NCBI RefSeq assembly: GCF_900108345.1
Contig: NZ_FNVV01000014.1
Span: 1,907,664-1,971,663 of the forward strand
DNA from: Bacteroides ndongoniae
GTDB taxonomy: Bacteria; Bacteroidota; Bacteroidia; Bacteroidales; Bacteroidaceae
Reading direction: 5' to 3'
DNA length: 64,000 nt
Positions 52,805 through 62,311 of the stretch are shown here, piece by piece. The notes under the pieces are model-generated. The model saw only the letters and a list, made by a program, of their open reading frames with translations, searched no databases and was not told where the DNA came from. Position 1 is the stretch's first letter. Every line of letters starts with the position of its first letter. The translations under genes and the position numbers were made by a program.

Positions 52805-53251
52805 ATGATAGAACAATTCAATTTCGACATCCGCCTCATCTTTGCAATCTTAAACGGTAAAGTATCTGCCGCCATCAACCGCAAATTATCACGCAACTTC
52901 CGTCAGAACGGCCTGGAGATCACTCCGGAGCAATGGACTGTCCTCATCTTCCTGTGGGAAAAGGACGGCGTCACCCAGCAGGAACTATGCAATGCAACCT
53001 TCAAGGACAAGCCCAGCATGACCCGCCTGATAGACAACATGGAACGGCAGCATCTGGTAGTACGTATCTCCGACAAAAGAGACCGGCGCACCAACCTCAT
53101 CCATCTGACCAAAGACGGTAAGGAACTGGAAGAACAGGCACGCATCATAGCAGGCAAAACGCTGAGAGAAGCCTTGAACGGAGTCACTGTCGAAGAACTC
53201 AGCATCGGGCAAGAAGTGCTGAAAAAGATATTTTTCAATACAAAAGACTGA
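52805..53251 (+). CDS. MarR-family transcriptional regulator
   Basis: A 148-residue regulator. The winged helix runs NGLEITPEQWTVLIFLWEKDGVTQQELCNATFKDKPSMTRLIDNMERQHLVVRISDKRDRRTNLIHLT (about 38-105), the MarR recognition helix and wing with the DKRDRR tip. The flanking helices dimerise. It likely represses its own gene or others on binding a small ligand; no target is visible. The start at 52805 follows the promoter closely. Confidence 0.9.
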   Translation: MIEQFNFDIRLIFAILNGKVSAAINRKLSRNFRQNGLEITPEQWTVLIFLWEKDGVTQQELCNATFKDKPSMTRLIDNMERQHLVVRISDKRDRRTNLIHLTKDGKELEEQARIIAGKTLREALNGVTVEELSIGQEVLKKIFFNTKD

Positions 53252-53398
53252 CCAAAAAGCTTTCTTTTCATCCCTTTACCGTTCATTCTTTATTAAAATA
53301 TAGTTTTTTTGCACAAATAATTTCGCTTGTTAAAGAATTATGCTTTTCTTTGTAGCAAGAATACACAGCATATAATAATCTATTAAAAATACACACAC

Positions 53399-53575
53399 AT
53401 GAAAGGTTTATTAAAAAGTCTGGGACTGATATTAATCTTGATAGGAGTTGTCATCCTGATTGCCTGCTCCTTCACCGGCAATGTTAACAACAATGCCATA
53501 TTGGGCACATCAGCAGTGCTGATTGTAATAGGTCTGGTTTCCTATATTGCCATCAATAAACGAGTTACAGATTAA
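53399..53575 (+). CDS. Small two-helix membrane protein
   Basis: A 58-residue protein with two helices: LGLILILIGVVILIACSF (about 8-25) and AILGTSAVLIVIGLVSYIAI (about 33-52). A positive start (MKGLLK) and a basic end (NKRVTD) suggest a hairpin with both ends in the cytoplasm. It lies after the MarR gene by 147 bp, with a strong terminator after it. Function unknown; similar small proteins are common in Bacteroides. Confidence 0.7.
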   Translation: MKGLLKSLGLILILIGVVILIACSFTGNVNNNAILGTSAVLIVIGLVSYIAINKRVTD

Positions 53576-53596
53576 CATCAGAATAAAATGGTAAAC

Positions 53597-53630
53597 AAAA
53601 AGGGCGGTTGCATAAACAACCGCCCTTTTT
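53597..53630. terminator. Bidirectional terminator
   Basis: AAAAAGGGCGGTTG-CATAAA-CAACCGCCCTTTTT, a 14-bp perfect stem whose A-run and T-run serve both strands. It lies between the small membrane protein gene and rprY. Confidence 0.9.
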
Positions 53631-53659
53631 GTTTCTGCCCTCTTCTGGCAGACACGCCA

Positions 53660-54370
53660 TCAAGACTCAACTTCGGGAGTAATCAGCTTATAGCCTTTAC
53701 CATGAATATTGATAATCTCGATCGAGTCATCTTCCTTCAGATGCTTACGCAACTTTGTGATATACACATCCATGCTGCGTGCATTGAAATAGTTATCGTC
53801 AATCCATATTGTCTTCAAAGCAAAATCGCGCTGCAGAATCTCATTGGCATGAGCACACAACAAGCCCAGCAATTCAGATTCCTTGGTTGTCAGCTTCGTC
53901 TGTTTCTCCGGAGTAGAAAGGATCTGCTTCTGAGTATCAAACGTAAACTTACCTATCTTATAGATATTGCTTTCCTTGTTTTTCTTTCCACGCACACGAC
54001 GCAGGATAGCCTCAATTCTGAAAGTCAACTCTTCCATGCTGAAAGGCTTGGTAATATAATCATCAGCACCAATCTTGAAACCTTCCAGAATATCTTCCTT
54101 CAGTGTTTTGGCAGTCAGGAAGATGATAGGAATCTCGGCATTAGCCGCACGAACTTCCTGGGCTAACGTAAAGCCATCCTTCTTAGGCATCATTACGTCA
54201 AACACACACAAATCATATTTATTCTTCAGGAAAGCCTTATAACCAGCCTCTCCATCAGGGTACAATTCAGCAGCATACCCCTTTGCCTGTAAGTATTCTC
54301 TCAAAAGCATGCCAAGATTTTCATCATCCTCGCACAGCAAAATACGCAATTTCTCGTCCATATTAATCAT
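53660..54370 (-). CDS. rprY: Response regulator RprY
   Basis: A 236-residue OmpR-family regulator. The receiver has E-D-D at about 14-16, D58 in CVFDVMMPKKDG and K in YITKPFSMEEL. The winged helix has LTTKESELLGLLCAHANEILQRDFAL and RSMDVYITKLRKHL. The sequence closely follows my memory of Bacteroides fragilis RprY, which changes expression of tetQ and stress genes. Start at 54370 gives an ATGA overlap with rprX; 54361 is possible. Confidence 0.92.
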   Translation of the reverse strand: MINMDEKLRILLCEDDENLGMLLREYLQAKGYAAELYPDGEAGYKAFLKNKYDLCVFDVMMPKKDGFTLAQEVRAANAEIPIIFLTAKTLKEDILEGFKIGADDYITKPFSMEELTFRIEAILRRVRGKKNKESNIYKIGKFTFDTQKQILSTPEKQTKLTTKESELLGLLCAHANEILQRDFALKTIWIDDNYFNARSMDVYITKLRKHLKEDDSIEIINIHGKGYKLITPEVES

Positions 54371-55899
54371 TTTTTAAGTAAAGGTAATGCAATAATAAAT
54401 TTAGTTCCCACATTCATTTCACTCTCAGCCCTTATCGTTCCCTTATGGTCTGTGATAATTTTCTTCACATAAGCCAAACCCAGGCCAAAACCTTTCACAT
54501 CGTGCAGATTACCCGTATGCACGCGATAGAACTTATCAAATATCTTCTTTAAATTCTCCTTCTTAATTCCGATACCGTTGTCCTGTACCGAAATCATCAG
54601 CTTACCCGATTCATTCCAAGTCCTTACCATCAGTTGCAAATCCACATCCGGACGTTTGTACTTCACGGCATTGTCCATCAGATTGAATATCACATTGGTC
54701 AAGTGCATTTCGTCAGCAGAAACCACCGCATCGGTTGCTTCCAATTCGGAATCAATCTTACCATTATAACGCTCTACCTTTAAAGCAAAGGTATTGATAA
54801 CACTTGTTATCATTTCGTTGACATCCAAGTCCTTCATCTTCAAGACAGCCTTCTGGCGGTCAAACATAGACATCTGCAACACCTTCTCGACCTGAAAGCG
54901 CAAACGCTTCGTCTCATCATTAATCACTCCAGAGATATGCTGAAACATGGCAGGCGATTTTGCTACAGCCGGATCCTTCAGCATCTGAGCCGCCAACGAA
55001 ATAGTAGAAATCGGAGTCTTGAATTCATGTGTCATGTTATTGACAAAGTCATTCTTCATTTCCGTCAGCTTTTTCTGCCTGAAGACTATATATATGGTAA
55101 AGACAAAAGTTATCAGCAACACAAAAGTAAATATCATCGACGGGATCATAAAGAAACTGACCGAATCGAAAATATAACTATTCTTCCCTGGGAAATGAAT
55201 CTTCACAATGCTCATGCGTGCCGGCGGATCGTTCAAGAACAATGGCTGCGCATACGAACTCTCACTGCCTTCGTCGCTATAGTCCGAACAACGGTACACT
55301 TCCCTGCCATCTCTGTCTATTACCTTGAAATGATAATCCAGATCAATGCCGTTATCAATCAAACCTGATTTCAAATATTGATCCAAGTTCTTGAAATTGA
55401 CACGCTCAGCAATCGGCTTATTACTGGCGTGATAGATCATTTGCCAAACCACATCATCCATTAAGGCACGCTGATACAAATATCTGTTCTTTACAGCATC
55501 TACCAGCGAACGCGATGTCTGTGGAATGGTTTTCGTACCATGCTTGCGCGAAATCATAGCTCTGGGTAACTCCGACGGCTTATTGGTAAACGTCTTCAAC
55601 TCAATCTTCGAACCATCCGGCGAAGTAATCATAAAACGTTGTGTCTGCACCATCGCTCCCTGCGAGCTCTGTTCCCACGCTTTCTTTTCAGCTTCGGAGA
55701 TATCTTCACGTATCCAGCGTTCAACCTCCGCAGATTCCACATCCTTTGAAGCTGCCATCAAAGCACGCTTCACGGATTCATCAAACTGCTCGTTACGCAT
55801 CTTCACCATTTCCTCAATATAGCTGATCTGCAGAAACAGCAAACTGAGAAAAGCAAGACCCATTACGGCACTCAATATCCATATCGTAGACTTTTTCAT
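54367..55899 (-). CDS. rprX: Sensor histidine kinase RprX
   Basis: A 510-residue kinase. First helix at about 7-25, periplasmic sensor of about 220 residues, second helix at about 252-275 (FMIPSMIFTFVLLITFVFTIYIVF). Phosphoacceptor His lies in NNMTHEFKTPISTIS, and ATP boxes are NLMDNAVKYK, DNGIGIK and GFGLGLAYVKKI. Partner of RprY, overlapping by 4 bp. The signal sensed is unknown. Confidence 0.92.
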   Translation of the reverse strand: MKKSTIWILSAVMGLAFLSLLFLQISYIEEMVKMRNEQFDESVKRALMAASKDVESAEVERWIREDISEAEKKAWEQSSQGAMVQTQRFMITSPDGSKIELKTFTNKPSELPRAMISRKHGTKTIPQTSRSLVDAVKNRYLYQRALMDDVVWQMIYHASNKPIAERVNFKNLDQYLKSGLIDNGIDLDYHFKVIDRDGREVYRCSDYSDEGSESSYAQPLFLNDPPARMSIVKIHFPGKNSYIFDSVSFFMIPSMIFTFVLLITFVFTIYIVFRQKKLTEMKNDFVNNMTHEFKTPISTISLAAQMLKDPAVAKSPAMFQHISGVINDETKRLRFQVEKVLQMSMFDRQKAVLKMKDLDVNEMITSVINTFALKVERYNGKIDSELEATDAVVSADEMHLTNVIFNLMDNAVKYKRPDVDLQLMVRTWNESGKLMISVQDNGIGIKKENLKKIFDKFYRVHTGNLHDVKGFGLGLAYVKKIITDHKGTIRAESEMNVGTKFIIALPLLKK

Positions 55900-56113
55900 A
55901 GCGACAAAATTAACACTCCCTAATTAACATTCCTAACTCGTTAACCTGATTTAACCGGGCATTCTCGTTAATTAACCGTAAGCGTTTTTTTAAGTTACAC
56001 TATATACACTACAACACCAAAAGTGGTCTTCTGTTTGCAAATTTAATAAAAAATTAAATATTCATATTCACATTTCCCCATATAATCGTGCCTCAAGACT
56101 AACTGAAGAAATA

Positions 56114-56157
56114 TTTTTTCCTACTTGGGAAAATATTTTTCTCCAACTAAGAAAAAA
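56114..56157. repeat. 22-bp array, family 3, copy 3 (two units)
   Basis: Two exact 22-bp units at 56114-56135 and 56136-56157, core TTTTTTCCTACTTGGGAAAA and its diverged neighbour. It lies in the 538-bp gap between rprX (5' side) and fusA2 (3' side). Confidence 0.7.
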
Positions 56158-56213
56158 AATACTGCCTCTTACACAGATATTTTTAACATTCTCCATCGGT
56201 ATCCATATAAATG

Positions 56214-56283
56214 TTAGAGCACGAATCATACAAAACTAGCAGATAGAACATATCTGTTAAAGTCTGTATAACTCGTGCTCTAA
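56214..56283. other. Large imperfect hairpin, possible structured RNA
   Basis: Outer arms TTAGAGCACGA (56214-56224) and TCGTGCTCTAA (56273-56283) pair perfectly, continue for about a dozen pairs with mismatches and wobbles, and enclose a smaller hairpin with AGCAGATA and TATCTGTT. It lies 155 bp past the end of fusA2 and within the rprX upstream gap. It could be a terminator, an RNA gene or a mobile remnant; no promoter was found for it. Confidence 0.45.
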
Positions 56284-56437
56284 AGCAGTAAACGAAATCC
56301 AGCTAAGATATACTTTAATATTATCAGTTCATCCGTTACGACTAAGACAAACTAAAATTATCACAATCGGAACCCTGAACATAATAATTTCATTCAGTAC
56401 ATCCTACTTATTACGTAAAATGAATGCAGTCCATCAA

Positions 56438-58594
56438 TTATTCTTCAGTTTGTTTAGCCTCAAATTCCTTAATAAGCTTATCCTGTACATCGCCCGGAAC
56501 AAGTTCGTAGCTGGCAAACTTCATAATGAAAGAAGCACGTCCACCTGTCAATGAACTTAAAGCCGTAGAATATGAAGACATTTCCTTCAAAGGAACTTTC
56601 GCTACCAGTTTTTCATAACCGGCTTCGCTGCTCATACCCATAATCATGGCACGACGTCCTTGCAAGTCGCTCATTACATCACCCATCTTATCAGAAGGAA
56701 CAAATACTTCTACGTCATAAATCGGTTCCAGAATCTTCGGACCCGCATTCTTAAAGGCTTCACTAAAAGCATTACGTCCGGCCAGCATGAACGAGATTTC
56801 ATTGGAATCTACCGGGTGCATCTTTCCATCGTAAACGATAACACGTACGTCACGGGCATAAGAACCTGTCAACGGTCCCTGTTCCATACGCGACATTACA
56901 CCCTTAAGGATTGCCGGCATGAAGCGGGCATCGATGGCACCACCAACCACACAGTTGACGAACACCAGTTTACCGCCCCATTCCAAAGGAATCTCTTCGG
57001 TTCCTTTCACATTCATCTTGAATTCCTGACCACCGAAACGGTAAGTATCCGGAGCAGGCATACCTTCGTAATAAGGTTCAACGATCAAATGAACTTCACC
57101 AAACTGTCCGGCACCACCCGACTGTTTCTTATGACGGTAGTCGGCACGTGCAGCCTTTGTAATAGTTTCACGATACGGAATGCGAGGTTCTTCAAACTTC
57201 ACTTGCAGTTTTTCATTATTTTCGAGACGCCACTTCAAAGTACGCAAATGGAATTCACCCTGACCGTGAACAATAGTCTGACGTAATTCTTTGGACTGGT
57301 CGATCACCCAAGTCGGATCTTCTTCATGCATACGGTTCAGAATAGCCATCATCTTTTCAGTATCCGCTTCGTTCACCGGTTTAATGGCACGTGAGTACTT
57401 GGAGTTCGGATATTTGATAAAGTTGAAACGGTTTTCAGCTCCCTTGCCATTCAGAGTATTTCCGGTATGTACATCTTTCAATTTGACAGTACAACCTATA
57501 TCACCGGCCACCATTTCCTCTACCTTAATACGGTTGGCACCTGCACAAGCGTAAATCTGAGCAATACGTTCTTTCGAACCACGATCGGCATTCGAGAAAT
57601 CATCACCTTCGTGCACCTTTCCACTCATTACCTTAAAATACTGCACATCACCAATGTGCGGCTCAACAGCCGTCTTAAAGAAATAAAGTGATGTCGGGCC
57701 GTTAGGATCCGGCTTCACAATTTCACCACGAGTATTATGTACCGGAGGCATTTCATCAACAAACGGAACGACATTACCCAAGAATTCCATCAGACGACGA
57801 ACACCCATGTCCTTGCCTGCACATACGCAGAACACAGGGAACATGCCGCGAGAAGCCAATCCCTTACGGATACCCTCACGCATTTCGTCTTCTGTCAGCG
57901 AATCCATTTCGAAGAATTTCTCCATCAAAGTTTCATCATGTTCAGCCGCAGCTTCTACCAATGCTTTATGCCATTCGGTAGCTTTTTCCATTTCTTCGGC
58001 CGGGATATCTTCGATAGTGGGAGCACCACCTTCGGGAGCCCACGAATATTTTTTCATCAGAAGTACATCAATCAACGAATTAAAGTTCGGACCAGTGGCC
58101 AAAGGATATTGTACAGGAACTACCTTCGAACCGTAAATAGACCTCAACTGCTCCAGAACCATATCATAATCGCACTTCTCGCTATCCAACTGGTTCACCA
58201 GGAAAATGACCGGTTTACCTAACTTTTCTGTATAACGGAAATGATTCTGTGTACCTACTTCCGGTCCATATTGTCCGTTCAACAATAAAATGGCCGTATC
58301 GGTTACGTTCAACGCTGTCATAGCAGCACCAACAAAATCATCACTACCCGGGCAGTCGATAATATTAAGTTTCTTTCCGTTCCACTCTACATGGAAAACG
58401 GTGGAGAACACTGAATAGCCATATTCCTGCTCCACCGGGAAGTAATCGCTGACTGTATTCTTGGCAGTAATTCTGCCACGACGTTTTATAATACCACTCT
58501 CATAGAGCAGCGCTTCCGTGAGAGTGGTTTTACCCGAGCCGTCATTGCCAAGAAGAGCAATGTTCTTAATTTCATTCGTCTGATATACTTTCAT
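56438..58594 (-). CDS. fusA2: Elongation factor G paralog (EF-G2) with degenerate G domain
   Basis: A 718-residue EF-G-like protein with all five domains. The P-loop reads GNDGSGKTT (about 16-24), where ordinary EF-G has AHIDAGKT. G3 reads DCPGSDDF with S84 in place of the catalytic His, and G4 reads NQLD (134-137) where NKxD is normal. GTP hydrolysis is therefore probably weak or absent. A Bacteroides EF-G2 lacking GTPase activity has been reported to matter for gut colonisation, from memory. Single gene. Confidence 0.9.
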   Translation of the reverse strand: MKVYQTNEIKNIALLGNDGSGKTTLTEALLYESGIIKRRGRITAKNTVSDYFPVEQEYGYSVFSTVFHVEWNGKKLNIIDCPGSDDFVGAAMTALNVTDTAILLLNGQYGPEVGTQNHFRYTEKLGKPVIFLVNQLDSEKCDYDMVLEQLRSIYGSKVVPVQYPLATGPNFNSLIDVLLMKKYSWAPEGGAPTIEDIPAEEMEKATEWHKALVEAAAEHDETLMEKFFEMDSLTEDEMREGIRKGLASRGMFPVFCVCAGKDMGVRRLMEFLGNVVPFVDEMPPVHNTRGEIVKPDPNGPTSLYFFKTAVEPHIGDVQYFKVMSGKVHEGDDFSNADRGSKERIAQIYACAGANRIKVEEMVAGDIGCTVKLKDVHTGNTLNGKGAENRFNFIKYPNSKYSRAIKPVNEADTEKMMAILNRMHEEDPTWVIDQSKELRQTIVHGQGEFHLRTLKWRLENNEKLQVKFEEPRIPYRETITKAARADYRHKKQSGGAGQFGEVHLIVEPYYEGMPAPDTYRFGGQEFKMNVKGTEEIPLEWGGKLVFVNCVVGGAIDARFMPAILKGVMSRMEQGPLTGSYARDVRVIVYDGKMHPVDSNEISFMLAGRNAFSEAFKNAGPKILEPIYDVEVFVPSDKMGDVMSDLQGRRAMIMGMSSEAGYEKLVAKVPLKEMSSYSTALSSLTGGRASFIMKFASYELVPGDVQDKLIKEFEAKQTEE

Positions 58595-58909
58595 GATATA
58601 TAGAATTTAAAGTGAATAAATCAGCTGCTTCCGCAAGCCTTTGTTTTTTTGTGTGGCGCAAATTAGGCATTATAAAAAAGAAAAACAACGATTCGGGCAG
58701 TGTTACTAAACTATGTTTTGAAACATACCATTTTTCTTTCACCACTTATAAAAGCCTCCCAAAGCGTCCAGAAACTAGTTATAAAGAGGATTTTGGTCTA
58801 AAATTCGTCATTCTTTGACAGATTTGTCTACCCCCATTCCACATTATTTCAGCTATCTTTGTAGCAGTGAAACTTTATTTTATTAATATCTGATACTACA
58901 ATACCAAAG
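58595..58909. promoter_or_regulatory. Divergent region of fusA2 and the GH43-GH35 gene
   Basis: A 315-bp AT-rich gap. TATCTTTG (58854-58861) is a plus-strand -7 box 49 bp before the glycoside hydrolase ATG. No clear fusA2 promoter or repeat is seen. Confidence 0.5.
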
Positions 58910-61900
58910 ATGAAAAAGTTATTTTGGAGTTTGGCTCTGTTTATCGGAATTGTTTGTTCGGCTTCGCTGAAAGCCCAACCCGCAACGACGAACAATGCCA
59001 TTGTGCCGGGTGAAGTATGGAACGACACCGAAGGCAACCCTATCAACGCCCATGGAGGCGGAATCCTCTACCATGAAGGTACCTACTACTGGTACGGTGA
59101 GTACAAAAAAGGAAAAACCATCTTGCCCAAATGGGCCACTTGGGAATGTTATCGCACCGACGTGACCGGCGTAAGTTGTTATTCCTCGCAAGACCTGATG
59201 AACTGGAAGTTCGAAGGTATCGTCCTACCGGCCGTAAAAGACGACAGCAGCCACGACCTGCATCCCAGCAAAGTTCTGGAACGTCCGAAAGTCATCTATA
59301 ACCAACGAACCGGCAAGTTCGTCATGTGGGCTCATGTAGAAAGTGCCGACTACAGCAAGGCTTGTGCCGGAGTAGCCGTCAGCGACTCGCCCACTGGTCC
59401 GTTCACCTATCTCGGCAGCTTCCGCCCCAACAATGCCATGAGCCGCGACCAGACCGTATTTGTCGACGACAACGGACGCGCCTACCAGTTCTATTCGTCC
59501 GAGAACAATGCTACCTTATATATAAGTGAACTTACCGACGACTACCTGCGTCCCAGCGGACGCTTTACCCGCAACTTCATAGGGCAGAGCCGCGAAGCAC
59601 CGGCAGTATTCAAACACAACGGTAAGTACTATATGCTGTCGTCAGGCTGTACAGGATGGGATCCCAATCAGGCTGAACTGGCTGTAGCAGACTCCATCAT
59701 GGGACCGTGGAAAGTAATCGGCAATCCCTGCACCGGCCCCGATGCCGATAAGACGTTCTACGCCCAAAGCACCTACGTACAACAAGTCATGGGCAAGAAG
59801 GACTGTTACATCGCCATGTTCGACCGCTGGAATAAGAAAGATCTGGAAAACTCACGATACGTATGGTTACCCATTTCGTTCGAAAACGGAAAAATCACTA
59901 TTCCCTGGCGTGACCAATGGAATTTTGACTCATTTGCCCAGCAACCACGCTTCGAAGCTGGAAAAGGAACTTTCCTGCTGAACGGAAAATCATTCATCGT
60001 GAAAGCAGCCGAACTGCACTACCCTCGTATCCCCAAACCTTATTGGGATCAACGCATCAAGCTGTGCAAAGCTTTGGGCATGAATACCATCTGTCTGTAC
60101 GTATTCTGGAATGCGCACGAATCGCAACCGGGCGTATTCAACTTTGAAGGCCAGAACGACCTGGCCGAATTCTGCCGCCTGTGCCAGCAGAACGATATGT
60201 ACGTCATCCTGCGTCCCGGTCCCTACGTTTGTGCCGAATGGGAAATGGGCGGACTGCCTTGGTGGTTACTTAAAAAGAAAGATATCCGCCTGCGCGAATC
60301 CGATCCTTACTTCCTGGAACGTGTAGCCATCTTCGAAGAAGCTGTAGCCAACGAAGTGAAAGACCTGACCATCGCCAATGGTGGCCCCATCATCATGGTA
60401 CAAGTCGAAAACGAATACGGTTCTTACGGCGAGAGCAAGCAATATGTATCGCAGATACGCGACATCGTACGCAAGAACTTCGGCAATGTCACCCTGTTCC
60501 AATGCGACTGGGCTTCCAACTTCACCAAGAACGGACTGCACGATCTCATCTGGACCATGAACTTCGGTACGGGTGCCAACATCGATCAGCAGTTTGCCCG
60601 CCTGAAAAGACTGCGCCCCAACAGTCCGCTGATGTGTAGTGAGTTCTGGAGCGGGTGGTTCGACAAGTGGGGAGCCAACCACGAGACACGACCAGCTGCC
60701 GACATGATTGCCGGAATTGATGAAATGTTGTCCAAAGGCATTTCGTTCAGCCTTTACATGACTCACGGAGGTACCAACTGGGGACATTGGGCCGGAGCCA
60801 ACTCTCCGGGCTTTGCTCCCGACGTGACATCGTACGACTATGACGCCCCCATCAGTGAATCAGGACAGACTACCCCCAAATACTGGGAACTGCGCAAGAC
60901 ACTGGAGAAATACATGGACGGTGAGAAACAGGCCAAAGTTCCTGCCCTCATCAAGCCTATCAGCATTCCTGCCTTCCAGTTCACTGAGATGGCACCGCTT
61001 TTCGCCAACCTGCCTGCTGCCAAGAAAGACGAAAACATCCGCACGATGGAAGAGTACGACCAGGGCTTCGGCAGCATTCTGTACCGCACTACATTGCCTG
61101 AGACCAAAGCTCCAGCACTGCTCACCGTAAACGAAGCGCACGACTATGCACAAATCTTTATCGACGGCAAGTGCATCGGCAAGCTGGACCGCCGCAACGG
61201 CGAAAAGCAGATTACCCTGCCCGCCTGCCGCAAGGGAGCACAGCTCGACATCCTGGTAGAGGCCATGGGACGTATCAACTTCGGACGTGCCATCAAAGAC
61301 TTCAAAGGCATCACGAAGAACGTAGAACTGACCATCGACATGAACGGTTATCCCTTCGTCTGCGACCTGAAGAACTGGGAAGTATTCAACATCGAAGATA
61401 CGTACGAATTCTACAAAGGCATGAAGTTCGAACCCATCCGCTCGCTGAAGGACGAACAGGGACAACGCATTCCGGGCTGCTACCGCGCTACTTTCAACGT
61501 GAAGAAGCCCAGCGACACTTTCCTGAACTTCGAGACATGGGGCAAAGGATTGGTTTACGTGAACGGATATGCATTGGGACGTATCTGGGAAATCGGTCCG
61601 CAACAGACTCTCTACGTACCGGGATGCTGGCTGAAGAAAGGCGAAAACGAAATCCTGGTATTCGACATCGTAGGTCCGAAGGAAGCTAAGAGCGAAGGTC
61701 TGCGCGAGCCACTGCTCGACCAGTTGCAGGTCAGCAAACCGCTGACTCACCGCACCGAAGGACAGAATCTGGACCTCACGGCCGAGAAGCCCGTACTCAG
61801 TGGCAGCTTCAAACCCGGCAACGGATGGCAGGAAGTTAAATTCGACCAGCCTGTCAGCGGACGTTACATCTGTCTGGAAGCACTCAGCTCGCAAGACGGA

Positions 61901-62221
61901 AAAGACCTGGCCTGCATTGCCGAAATGTATGTACTCGACAAGGATGGCGAACGCCTGTCGCGTGAGCCCTGGATTGTGAAGTATGCCGACAGCGAAGACG
62001 TAGCTCACGTCAACCGTTCGGCCGACAAACTGTTCGACCTGCAGGAATCTACCTACTGGAGTACGACGCCGGGCACAGCCTACCCGCACTCGGTAGTCAT
62101 CGACCTTGGCGCCACCCACACCGTAAGCGGCATCCAGTACTTGCCTCGCATGGAGAGCGAAGTGCCGGGCGGCATTAAGGATTTCAAAGTTTACGTGAAG
62201 AAAGAAACATTCAAATACTGA
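58910..62221 (+). CDS. Exported GH43-GH35 fusion glycoside hydrolase
   Basis: An 1,103-residue protein. Signal peptide (about 1-22). Domain 1 (about 28-335) is a GH43-like five-blade propeller: NAHGGGILYHEGTYYWYGEY at the start and E229 in SREAPAVFKHNGKYYM, the likely acid. Domain 2 (about 350-680) is a GH35 beta-galactosidase: acid/base E502 in VQVENEYGSYG and nucleophile E578 in MCSEFWSGWFDKWG. A beta-sandwich and a C-terminal discoidin-like domain (about 960-1103) bind sugars. It would cut a galactose-rich plant or host glycan, with a second activity in the propeller. No SusC/SusD pair is adjacent. Confidence 0.88.
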   Translation: MKKLFWSLALFIGIVCSASLKAQPATTNNAIVPGEVWNDTEGNPINAHGGGILYHEGTYYWYGEYKKGKTILPKWATWECYRTDVTGVSCYSSQDLMNWKFEGIVLPAVKDDSSHDLHPSKVLERPKVIYNQRTGKFVMWAHVESADYSKACAGVAVSDSPTGPFTYLGSFRPNNAMSRDQTVFVDDNGRAYQFYSSENNATLYISELTDDYLRPSGRFTRNFIGQSREAPAVFKHNGKYYMLSSGCTGWDPNQAELAVADSIMGPWKVIGNPCTGPDADKTFYAQSTYVQQVMGKKDCYIAMFDRWNKKDLENSRYVWLPISFENGKITIPWRDQWNFDSFAQQPRFEAGKGTFLLNGKSFIVKAAELHYPRIPKPYWDQRIKLCKALGMNTICLYVFWNAHESQPGVFNFEGQNDLAEFCRLCQQNDMYVILRPGPYVCAEWEMGGLPWWLLKKKDIRLRESDPYFLERVAIFEEAVANEVKDLTIANGGPIIMVQVENEYGSYGESKQYVSQIRDIVRKNFGNVTLFQCDWASNFTKNGLHDLIWTMNFGTGANIDQQFARLKRLRPNSPLMCSEFWSGWFDKWGANHETRPAADMIAGIDEMLSKGISFSLYMTHGGTNWGHWAGANSPGFAPDVTSYDYDAPISESGQTTPKYWELRKTLEKYMDGEKQAKVPALIKPISIPAFQFTEMAPLFANLPAAKKDENIRTMEEYDQGFGSILYRTTLPETKAPALLTVNEAHDYAQIFIDGKCIGKLDRRNGEKQITLPACRKGAQLDILVEAMGRINFGRAIKDFKGITKNVELTIDMNGYPFVCDLKNWEVFNIEDTYEFYKGMKFEPIRSLKDEQGQRIPGCYRATFNVKKPSDTFLNFETWGKGLVYVNGYALGRIWEIGPQQTLYVPGCWLKKGENEILVFDIVGPKEAKSEGLREPLLDQLQVSKPLTHRTEGQNLDLTAEKPVLSGSFKPGNGWQEVKFDQPVSGRYICLEALSSQDGKDLACIAEMYVLDKDGERLSREPWIVKYADSEDVAHVNRSADKLFDLQESTYWSTTPGTAYPHSVVIDLGATHTVSGIQYLPRMESEVPGGIKDFKVYVKKETFKY

Positions 62222-62244
62222 ATACTTCCCTAATAAAGACAGCG

Positions 62245-62311
62245 AGTCCCCCAGAACACTTCTCCGATCAGCAGCATCTTGCCGCTACGTCAGAAGTTCT
62301 GCGGGACTCTC
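62245..62311 (+). terminator. Terminator of the glycoside hydrolase gene
   Basis: Stem GAGTCCC...GGGACTC and CAGAAC/TTCTG with one bulge, then CTTTTTTTTCC. It lies 23 bp after the stop. The remaining sequence up to 62563 has no gene. Confidence 0.85.

Noticed and set aside
55905..55912. TAATTTTG promoter for rprX
   Set aside because: It would start transcription at or inside the start codon, so it is probably chance.
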